Shown here piece after piece: positions 47,901 to 56,022 of a stretch of DNA of 64,000 bases. Both the position numbers and the translations under genes were made by a program. This DNA is from Acanthaster planci (Eukaryota > Echinodermata > Asteroidea > Valvatida > Acanthasteridae): positions 1,494,374 to 1,558,373 of the forward strand of contig NW_019091361.1 in the NCBI RefSeq assembly GCF_001949145.1, read 5' to 3'. The notes under the pieces were generated by a model. It ran no database searches and was not told the DNA's origin. It saw only the letters and a list, made by a program, of their open reading frames with translations. How positions within the stretch are numbered: the stretch's first letter is position 1; each line of letters opens with the position of its first letter.

Positions 47901-50886
47901 GCTCATTTCAAAATCCTGGTTTTAAACAATTAAATCTAGCTACAGCAACCAAAACATCAAAGATGTGCCTGGCAAACTTACCTTTGCTGGTCTGGCTTTC
48001 TTGGCCAATGGTTCCTCCTCATCATCATCTGAATGTGTCTAAAATGTCCAAAAATACATAAATAAAATAAAAAAATCTGATCAGCCACTTAAAACCACAG
48101 CTATTAGAATGCACAAGGATTTCAGATTAGCTGTCAGCTTGGGATCACTTAACCTGGTTGAAGATTTGAAAATGTGGAATGCCGTGACCTCGTGGTTAAG
48201 AGCACTGGATTTGTACTCGGCGGGTAAAGCTGCGGGTTCGAATCCAGTCTGGGGTCAAGTTGAATGTGCCCTTGGGCAAGGCATTTTGTCACTCATTGCT
48301 CTCTCCACCCAGAAGCAACTGGGCAAATGTACCTGTGAGGGCAGAGATGGTTATTGTGCCTTGCACCGAAATGACTGCGTCATGTGTATACTCTCTAGGG
48401 AGCTGAGGTGGGAGTTGAAATGTTTCATGGGCCCAGCGAGCAGGGGTAATAATAATGGAAAGTGCTTTGATCTCAGTTAAAAGCGCTATATAAAAACTTG
48501 TTATTGTCACTATTAAAGCAAACCACTGCATGCTTTGCTTCATCAGCTCCTAACTGAAATGAGAAGTATTTTGTCCTGATGGCCAGCTAATATGAGTAAA
48601 TATCACCACTGTTTTACAAGTTTGATACCAACGGACCTCTGGAAGTGATGGTGCAGTGATCTTTATGGGCTGAGCTGACTTCTTCTTTGGTGCCGGAAGG
48701 TTGAGTGATCTGCCAGTAGATGATGAAGATGAAGAAGTGGTTGATGCTGTTGCAGGGAACTGAATGTCGTCTGTCTCTTCTACGTGAAAAGGAACCTTTG
48801 AATTAATCGTCCATACTTGTAAGTGCTCAGAAGGATCTTTTTGTTATGAGCCGTAGCCTGAGCTGGGCTTTCCAAGCTAATGCCAATTTAACACATTTAA
48901 GAAGCAAAGACTGCCCCGGCTATGATGGTAATTCTGAGTGGTACTTTAGCTGTAAGAAGTTGAAAATTAAATGAAACAAAACTGGTCATGCTGTTAATGT
49001 CAACACACACAGTCCGCCTCAACAAACAAGTGCCCAAACCTGGTGTATTACACTGTTACATTGTACACTTTTTGGTTGTGAACGAAGTCACATTCACCAT
49101 CCGGCAGGAAAATGAAAAATAAAAAAATCATCTTTTTTTCCCCTCAATCCGTCAGAAAAATATGGTAGCAGCCAGTTGGGTAGTATGACTGGCACCACTA
49201 TTTTTGTACTTTGTCACACGTCACTAGGCTAAATATTTCACATTTAAAAATCTTAAGATATGTTTAAATCAATGTAGTAAACAGAATGTACATGTATTAG
49301 GCCCATTCAGGTGAGGTCGGATGACTCAACCGTTTGCCAATTCGAATTTGGACAACTTGACTGTTGTGACAACTCGATCGGTGGGACAACTCGACCATTT
49401 GCTGAGTCATCTGCTTGGCCCAACATCTGCCCAATTTCCGGATGCCAGCTTGGTTTTCATCTTGGACTATTAACATGACAATGCATGAAGTTTCAAAAGT
49501 GTGTAGGGCACTGTAGGCTTTGTATAAAGCAAGTACTAAACAGTGTGAATTTGACGCATTTGACACGTGTCGACAGATGACTTGGCTGAGTGGAAACTTG
49601 TCTAATGGACAACTTGTCTCAATGGTGGAGTTGACCTAAGTCAAGTTGGGAATGGTCCAGTTGTCTGGACTCCTATTCAGGAGCCTAATTCAATATTGTG
49701 ACCACACTGCTTATGCATGAAAATGCTTGCATTATTTGTCAATACTAAAATGTTGCAGCTGCTTATTTTTTTGAATAGAGAGAATTCTTACCATTCTTGT
49801 CGAATTTGAAACAAAGTTCTTATTTTAAATAGCATGACCCGTGCAAAAAGAGCTGCCTATCCACCTCGAGCAGAAGCACCCCTTCATCATGTTCATTGGG
49901 TGAAAAGAGCCGTGTTGGTTGGGAGTGTTCATTTTGCTGGTAGGCCTATCAATGCTTAGAAAATAGTACCCTCTCTTGGTCCAGCTAAGGCCTAAACTAA
50001 AGCTTGGCCCACGGACCTTCATGTACATGGATAGGTCCCTACTGTTACTGACATGATCAGCTTACTCCCAGAACTGTCATCACTGTGAGGCACTCATGGA
50101 ATTGGCCTACTCCATGTACACAGAGTAGTGGCTCACTGTATGATCAGGCAATAATTGACAACGATTGATATTGATTGTCAAGCATGGGATGACTAGCACG
50201 GCATGTAAGCATGAATGATGTATAAACATGATAAAGTAATCTTTACTTTAACATCTTTCACTACAGTGTCACATTGACACTCTGAATGGATATTTATGTT
50301 ACGCCCCAAGTGTAGCATAAGTCCCGACTATAGTTGGGACAGTCCCAACTGTAGTGCTGCAGTTGGGCTGGTCCAACTACAGCAGAGAGTCTGTGGCAAA
50401 TGTCTCAACATTATCCAAGTCAATGTGTCTCACACTTGACACAATTCATCTAAAATGTGGCACTTCATCTGTTCATCTAGCCCTTTGACCCATGACATAT
50501 TTGTAAACAATATGACTTTAGCACATGCTGGGCACATCATGCACACAGGACCTCTTTGCTGTAGTTGGGCCAGCCCAACTGTATTCTGTAGCACTCTAAT
50601 TTTGGGACGGGCCCAACTATAGTTGGGACTTATGCTATAGTTGGGGCGTAACATTTACAACCATGACAACCGTACCTGGTTGATGTATATCCAATAATTT
50701 TGGAGCTGGTAAACTTGAAAACAGTGACGACTTCGATCTTGGGTCTTCTTCAAGATCAGACAAGTTCATCAAGGTGGAGCTGGAGGCTTCTTCGGCACGC
50801 TTTCCTACGTTAGATTGTTCTTCTGTTTCCTCTTCAGCATTTGAAGTTTCGTCATCACTACTTGAATTGTAATTTACCAACGACAT
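35985..50886 (-). CDS. PRCC: Proline-rich protein PRCC homologue
   Basis: Seven exons on the - strand: 50886-50676, 48779-48637, 48038-47982, 38934-38200, 37735-37589, 36665-36600 and 36071-35985. All phases agree, giving 481 residues (human 491). The N-terminus MSLVNYNSSSDDE and LFSSLPAPK match human PRCC. Further conserved blocks are LNLPAPKKK, the acidic SDDDEEEPLAKK, RETNRILLPH, the Tyr/Gln-rich segment, RLMGKRNVGRE, LTEEK, PTGQQRRKHQIT and the C-terminus AKERELELKNQW ending MKYGF. PRCC is a nuclear protein associated with splicing factors and the mitotic checkpoint protein MAD2B; in human renal carcinoma its N-terminus is fused to TFE3. It is head to head with the gene at 51261. Intron 3 (9 kb) holds a nested BEN-domain gene. 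The exon 2 donor (GAG, then GTCCGT) is weak but is the only one keeping phase and homology. Confidence 0.96.
36912..37143. repeat. Repeat family 3 copy with a 24-bp tandem expansion
   Basis: Four units of 24 bp (36937-37032, AAGTCCCTTCACAAATCCAG then TCAC) form the left part of an element whose right part reads AGAATGCTTTTGTCAC and GGGACTTGTGATGGACTGC. Related copies lacking the expansion are at 46453-46600, 55079-55212 and 55855-56022. It lies in PRCC intron 5. The periodic antisense peptide it would encode is an artefact of the 24-bp unit. Confidence 0.75.
39275..39634. repeat. Foldback family 4, copy 1
   Basis: The left arm GCGAGTTAAATTTGAATAAA and the right arm (TTTATTCAGCTTCAACTCAC, then AAAAAGGCTT) are inverted repeats. 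Inner arms pair GGGGCAAGCTTTTGG with CCAGAGCTTGCCC. About 360 bp in PRCC intron 3. A second copy is 600 bp away at 40241-40606 in the same orientation. Confidence 0.8.
40241..40606. repeat. Foldback family 4, copy 2
   Basis: Same structure as 39275-39634: TGCGAGTTAAATTTGAATAA at the left, AACTCACAAAAGGCTTATTG at the right, CAGGGCAAGCTTTTGC inside. The two copies differ mainly in the central loop. Confidence 0.8.
40806..40973. repeat. Compound CAAA/CCAA microsatellite
   Basis: Runs of AAAC and CAAC tetranucleotides, interrupted twice by a CCCAACACCCCAAC segment. On the - strand they give apparent peptides made only of Cys, Leu, Phe and Val, which are spurious. In PRCC intron 3. Confidence 0.95.
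41401..41498. repeat. Foldback MITE family 2, truncated copy
   Basis: Matches the reverse complement of 26443-26572 from the terminus (ATAGAGGGTTTGCATGGC) through the loop to ACAACTGCCC, where the second arm is missing. PRCC intron 3. Confidence 0.65.
43360..46298 (-). CDS. Tandem BEN-domain protein, 5' end incomplete
   Basis: Two coding exons are clear on the - strand: 46298-46194 (35 codons) and 45741-43360 (793 codons and stop), joined in phase 0. Residues about 62-90 form a helix (MEELLELSRSAMEQLHQKL). A cysteine cluster with a second helix (CLKKIDLLEQKVKKI) is near 250-280. Low-complexity Pro/Ser-rich sequence lies between. Two C-terminal domains, about 510-630 and 669-784, each show the BEN pattern: RRLADVLFTDDER then ALDPIRMQALTDAVF then LWHECVKSID; and CQLANILFTPAER then LDSIRLDALREGTF then LWSYCVKAIDRL. 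BEN domains bind DNA or mediate protein contacts in transcriptional repressors, so a nuclear regulatory role is inferred. The first exon is upstream of 46298 and was not found; the gene lies wholly inside PRCC intron 3 on the same strand. I cannot match it to a specific named BEND protein. Confidence 0.83.
46453..46600. repeat. Repeat family 3, copy
   Basis: Shares CACAAAGGAATGCTTTTGTT, ATTTGAATAGCGTGTGACTT and GTGATGG with the element at 36912-37143. In PRCC intron 3, upstream of the BEN exons. Confidence 0.55.
48168..48512 (+). repeat. tRNA-derived SINE
   Basis: The head has a tRNA-like promoter: an A-box-like segment (CTCGTGGTTAAGAGCACTGG) and a B box (GGTTCGAATCC) about 50 bp later. The body follows (CCCTTGGGCAAGGCATTTTG, CTCTCCACCCAG) with a 3' part ending AAAAGCGCTATATAAAAAC and a short simple tail. 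This architecture is common in SINEs of marine deuterostomes and fish. It sits in PRCC intron 2. It is not a functional tRNA gene, since no acceptor stem closes. Confidence 0.85.
49300..49685. repeat. Foldback element with ACAACTCGACC units, copy 1
   Basis: The outer arms GCCCATTCAGGTGAGG and CTCCTATTCAGGAGCC are roughly inverted. The interior is built of degenerate short units such as GACAACTCGATCGGTGGG and GACAACTCGACCATTTG on one side and their complements (TGGACAACTTGTCTCAATGG) on the other. PRCC intron 1. Confidence 0.6.
50297..50653. repeat. TIR element with CCCAACTATAGTTGGG palindromes, copy B
   Basis: Complete copy with termini TGTTACGCCCCAAGTGTAGC and GCTATAGTTGGGGCGTAACA. Several variants of CCCAACTATAGTTGGG lie near both ends. 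The unique middle (CATCTGTTCATCTAGCCC) matches copy A in HAX1. It ends about 20 bp from the exon 1 donor of PRCC, inside intron 1. Confidence 0.9.
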
Positions 50887-51260
50887 CCTGTAAGTTTTTG
50901 CAACAAACCACAACTTATGAGAAATAATAAGGACCTTTTTGTGTAATTTGGCCCCGTTTCCGAATTGTGGTTTTTTTTCAACAATGCTCGTGATATTAGA
51001 ATTATGACTTGTTTCCTGTCTCGCACAGAATACTTCGTACGGTTTTGAAAAGGAGAACCAGATTAAAATCAAACGTCCACACAGAATCTACAGAGGGCGC
51101 CATAACAAGACCATAAACGCAACGACAATTCCGCGCGCGCGCGGGATACTCTTACCTGCTGACCGTGCTGGCGGTTAGGTGCATGTACAATGTAAACGAA
51201 GTAGTGTTTTTTTCTTTTGACTGACTGAAGCCTTTGAAAGAATTTGCCAAATCCCAGGTC
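50887..51260. promoter_or_regulatory. Bidirectional promoter of PRCC and the acidic gene
   Basis: Only 374 bp separate the two divergent start codons. The interval contains CCGCGCGCGCGCGGG near 51131, the most CpG-dense spot in this part of the window, and no TATA box is obvious on either side. This is the usual look of a shared housekeeping promoter. Confidence 0.6.
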
Positions 51261-54200
51261 ATGACTGATTTACAGGTAATAATTAATATTCACTTTGAAG
51301 GTATCCAGCCAAGTATTTACTACTGTACTAGCTTAGACCCGTAAACAGAGCCCGACATATACTCTTCCGTGTCCTCTGGGCCAATGTCGGACAACTCGAC
51401 CGTTGAGACAACTCAACCGTTAATCAAGTCGCCCGTTTGACAACTCGACTTTGACAGAGAGGCAACTCGACCAGTGAGATCTTTACACATAATATTACAG
51501 TCGTCTACCCAATTCCAGATCGGGAAAATTATTCAGTCAAAAAATCCTCAAATTCTAGTGAAATGTGGTCACCATCCAGTGATCCACCATGTGTGCTAGA
51601 GATGCTACCAAATTAATTTCAGATTTTAAACTTGGACGTACACTACAGGATCTACAAAAGTGGCGACACTTTTCCTTGTTCTGGATCGGTTTTCAGAAAG
51701 TAACCACCCTGACCACGGGAGCAGCAAATCCATTTTCAGCCCAGAACCATTGTAAAATGCGTATTTTCAAATGAAAATTTTCTTAATTTTGATAAATTTG
51801 GTTCATAAATTAAATAAATAAAAAAATTAGATAAAACAGCTACATTGTATAAATGGATGCCATTTTAAATTGCAGTGGACAAACGCGCACAGCAGTTGGG
51901 GATGAGCGGGTTCCAACTATAATGGATTGTCAGTAGACACTGGAACATAATGTCTGTGGGGGCTCGGTGGATGAGTCCCATCTCTTCGCCATACATGTAC
52001 ATGTAGGAAAGTGCCCATGTGAACAAATCATGGCATTATTATGTCATAGGTCTATTCCATGTTTCCTTTATTTTTTATGTCTATGCCAGCCCGAAGTAAG
52101 TGCATCGCACAAAGTGTGTTGCATGAGACTAGAAATCCTCCTGCTTGTGTGATACTTTTTAGTATCAAGATCTCTTTTCTTCCCTCCAAAGTGTTCTCCC
52201 AGCTCGCCCCGGGTGGCAGCTGACCAGACTCTTCGGAGCTCCAGCCGACTGAGAGAGAAGTCCCAGCGGAGGTTCACCCTGCCCACTCGCAGAGAAGCCC
52301 TGGACAGTGTGGTCCCCGACGAGACACCCTTCAAGAATTACAGAGACTACAAGCCACGAAAACTGATCAATAACTTTATCAAAGAGTAAGTCATCCATAT
52401 CATGGGATGTAAAGGCCACACTGAGACAGGGTTTAACCCTAACTCCCTAGGGTGTGTGCAAAATGATATTAAAATTGGAAGATTCAGGGCTGTTAGGGTT
52501 AATATACTACATGGAGTACATAGTGCACCTGTGAACCTATTGATAAATGATATCCAGCTTGTTTAGAGGCAAGTACATTCTACGTGTAGGAAAGTACCGG
52601 TGTGGGAAGAGAAACTTAACAGACTTTTCGGCAGGAGAGAGGGTACCCAGTGGAAAATAAGTTCAAACATCTGTGACCTTATTGCAACACACGGGATCCG
52701 TGCAACTGGCAGGGCACTGTCAGTATTGCTCTGAAGTTAGGGCTCACCAAGTAGACAGACACTGGAGTGGAGCAAACTGGCAATCTTGCCACCCTTGCAG
52801 AGGACTGGAGGGTATAGGGCAGTCAATGGGAGCCTAACTGCAGCCAATATGATGTTGATGATGATGAAGAATTGGAAATACATCTGATCATGTGATAATT
52901 TTTCCCAGATTTGAGACGTTGAGATAACATAACACCTCTGATTCTCATCACAACTGCGCAGCTCTTTCTAGGGTTTAACAGTTTTAAGATCCTTTTCAAA
53001 TCTGTCTCCTTACATGTTGGATTTATATATGTGTGTATTAACAAGTGACCCTTAATTTTGGTATCTTTTCTACAGTGATTCTGTGATGTTTAAACCATCT
53101 CACAATAATTAAAAAGGGGTTTTGTAGCCCACTATTTTTACATGTACTTTCTTTTGCCTTCTGTCAACCTGTTCATTTATTTGAACTAATTACATGTGTA
53201 TCTTCTTCCTTTCACCGTGTTCACCCCCTACCCCACCCACCTACATGTATGTAGGAGAAATACCTACAACAATCCAGACAGAATTGACCAGTTTGACGAG
53301 TTTTCTGATGAAGAATTCATCAATGACAACACTTCCAGCAGTGACGACTCAACCCAAGAGGGCAGTCCATGGTCAGAGTCTCCATCTCACAGCAGCAGTG
53401 ATGACGATGATGATGAGCCCGTCCAGGCGACTGCCAGAAATCCTCGTAAGGCAAAGAGCAAACGGAAAACCTCCTCAGGGAGAAATGGAAGCGACAGTGA
53501 GGAGTTGGCCAGCCCCTTGAAGATGCGCAAGCCAAGACCACTTGCAGAACTGTTGTCCGGATCAGATGATCCGGACAACAGCAGTGGGGATGATCTGCCA
53601 TTGACTGCTCCGAGAAAGAAATGGCGTGGAAGAGCCTCAATTCAGTGTGAAGAGTCTTCTGACGATGACAAGGACCAGCCTGGAGCATTTACCCTAGATC
53701 TCTCTGGAAGTGTGTCTGTCAAAGTCGAGTCTGGTGACAATGAACGAAATGGCACAGAAGTTGAGACTAGTGCCATCAAAGCAGAACTCCAGGATGAACA
53801 CAAAGGAGGGAACTTAGCAATCAAAGCTGACCCTGAAGACAGAGAATACGATATAGAAGGTGAAAATGTTGCCTTCAAAGTGGAACCTTTGGATGAAGCG
53901 AACAAGTTCAGAGGCGATGCGAATACCGCTGATGAATCACATGAGTCCAGTGACGGGACAGAGAGTGAGGATGATTCATTCATTGCTACCAGTAGTTCCA
54001 GCGACGATGGGGCACTCGATCCAGAAGGGAACATTTCACCGTTGGAAAACTTTCAGGCAGACCAACCGTCCCATGAAGAGCTGATCTGCAATTATCGGCA
54101 GCGGAGGCTGAGACCTAAAAAGGCTTTGGCAGTCAAAAAGAAGCGAAGCTTTCGCAAGTCTCTTGATAGCGACAGTAGCAGCTGTCAGTCGGATGGCAGC

Positions 54201-54368
54201 ACCAGTTGGGACAAGGATAAGTCAGGCGAACACTCGAAGGATTGCGCAATGCGCCCACTGTCAAAACGGGCAGAGCATTTGCAAAGGAAGAAAGCTGTGT
54301 GGAAAACGGAGGTTCTTGGGAGTTACAAAAACGAGAGAGAGAAAAAATTATCAAAAACAAAGAAATGA
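51261..54368 (+). CDS. Acidic serine-rich nuclear-type protein of unknown family
   Basis: Exons are 51261-51275 (MTDLQ), 52192-52385 and 53255-54368, with phases consistent (0, 2), giving 440 residues. The N-terminal part is basic and looks conserved (RSSSRLREKSQRRFTLPTRR, DETPFKNYRDYKPRKLINNF), followed by DQFDEFSDEEFIND. The rest is mostly disordered: acidic Ser/Asp tracts (SSDDDDDEP), a Lys/Arg patch (RKAKSKRKTSSGR), several Lys-Ala-Glu / Lys-Val-Glu motifs in acidic context (AIKAELQDE, AFKVEPLDE) that fit the SUMO consensus, and a basic C-terminus (KKKRSFRKS, EKKLSKTKK). This suits a nuclear, possibly chromatin-linked, phosphorylated and SUMO-modified protein, but no domain is recognised. 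The five-codon first exon is the weakest part of the model. It shares a promoter region with PRCC. Confidence 0.7.
51378..51482. repeat. Foldback element with ACAACTCGACC units, copy 2
   Basis: A fragment with TCGGACAACTCGACCGTTGA, GTTTGACAACTCGAC and AGGCAACTCGACCAGTGAG, related to 49300-49685. It lies in intron 1 of the acidic gene. Confidence 0.55.
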
Positions 54369-54450
54369 CTGTTTTCAGTGGTGTAAGAGGCTTTGTTGCT
54401 GGAATATCTCAAAAGTAGACTGCTTTTGCTGTACATGAATGACCTTTGTC

Positions 54451-54456
54451 AATAAA
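54451..54456 (+). terminator. Poly(A) signal of the acidic gene
   Basis: AATAAA in TTTGTCAATAAAACC, 83 nt past the stop codon, implying a short 3' UTR of about 100 nt. Confidence 0.65.
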
Positions 54457-55078
54457 ACCTTCCATTGTAAACATGTTTGCAATGTGTGCTTGCAGACACA
54501 TGAATTATGTAAAATGTAATGTAGACATTGAATATCCGTATTCACATAAATGTGCTTTGGAAAAGGCAAAGAAAGTACGTGTTCATTGTACCCTGAATTA
54601 TGCAAGTGCTTGGCTCAACGCGTCAGGTCACATCATTTTAAAAACGTATAGATACCTCAAGTGTAGAGGGGTGAGTCTCCACTGTGCATGTTTTCACATG
54701 CATCAATTTCTGTTAAAGAAAATTGTGACTTTGATGATGGTCCGTTGTGAGAACGGACATGTGTTACACTGTTGAATGTTTTTGAATTCACATGTACCGT
54801 ACAATTTTAATGGAAATGAATTACAGACCCACCATGTCATCAAAATGAAAAGAGCAAGGAGGTCTTCTGATGACAACCAGATCTGTGTTAAAAGTCCAAT
54901 ATATGGAATTTTACAGTGTCTGCCAACAATTGGCTGTACTTTTCAACTCGTGAGATTCATGGGTACATGTACGCACTTGTATTATTTTTTTGTTGTTTAA
55001 ACAAAGACTCCTTGTACATATACGTCCCGATTGTATAAGAAACGACAATTATTGTGTACACACTACACAGTGCTGTAG

Positions 55079-55212
55079 AGTCACTCACAAGGCCAGTCAC
55101 AAGTCTTGTCTCACTTGAGACCAGTTGAGATGCTGTGAACAACAAAGGAATGCTTTTATCACATTTCACTTGAGTAGGCTGTGACTGGGTGACTTGTGAT
55201 GGGCTTGGGACA
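55079..55212. repeat. Repeat family 3, copy
   Basis: CACTCACAAGGCCAGTCACA at the left, AACAAAGGAATGCTTTTATC in the middle and GTGACTTGTGATGGGCTTGG at the right, matching the other family-3 copies. Directly followed by MITE copy 4. Confidence 0.6.
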
Positions 55213-55220
55213 GACTCAAC

Positions 55221-55395
55221 AATACGGCCGTTTCACAACAGTGCGCCACCAAGAGTTTGCAATGCGTTGGCCAATCACAATGTGTGAAATCTGTCAACCC
55301 AATGCGCGTTTGGAAAGGGTTGACAAATTTCGCGCATTATGATTGGCCAACGCACTGCAATCTCTTGGTGGCGCACTATTGTGAATCGCCAAAAT
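55221..55395. repeat. Foldback MITE family 1, copy 4
   Basis: AATACGGCCGTTTCACAACA pairs with CGCACTATTGTGAATCGCC. The right arm has TTTCGCGC at 55328-55335 followed by ATTATGATTGGCC. Both arms keep the GCCACCAAGAGTTTGCA block. Confidence 0.88.
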
Positions 55396-55854
55396 TAAAG
55401 TGTGTGATGCAACAATTTTGGTTCTGGAAGACAGAGAGACAAAATAACGTCAGATTTCATGACAGCTGTGACATCTCTCATTTTCTATTTATTTTCAATT
55501 GACAGGATTTTTTTTTTCAGAAAACCTTTTTACTTTTAGTACAATGCGTATGTTTGTTCACATTTAAAAATAATACTGGATTAATTTGTCTTTCAAAGAT
55601 CTACTACACAAAGTATGTTAAAGCAGCCCAGTGCACATGTGCATGGATAACAGGGATGCAAGAGGCAAAATTTAGAAAAAGGTTTTGGAGTGTTTGTGGG
55701 TACAGGTAATTAATTATAATGTACAGAGTTTGAACAATGAACCAATGGAGTTCCTTGATGGCAAGCTACTGCCACACACCTGTAAGCTAAAGCCAATATT
55801 ACATTGGCAAATAATTAAGCTTCGTAGCCATTGAGCAGTGTTGGGGTCATCCAA

Positions 55855-56022
55855 TCTCAAGTCCTTTCATAAGACCAGTCATACATGTACATACAGATCG
55901 AAGGGTGAACAAAGGAATGCCTTTGTTCCATTTCATTTGAATTCAGAATGTACATGTAGCTTGTGACTTAGCTTGTGGCATAAGACTGAATGACTCTTAA
56001 TGGACTTTTGATGGACTCCACC
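55855..56022. repeat. Repeat family 3, copy
   Basis: CTCAAGTCCTTTCATAAGAC, GTGAACAAAGGAATGCCTTT and ATTTCATTTGAATTCAGAAT are shared with the other members; TACATGTA words are inserted in it. Confidence 0.55.

Noticed and set aside
48168-48260. A functional tRNA gene
   Set aside because: A and B boxes are present, but no cloverleaf or acceptor stem closes; this is the head of a SINE.
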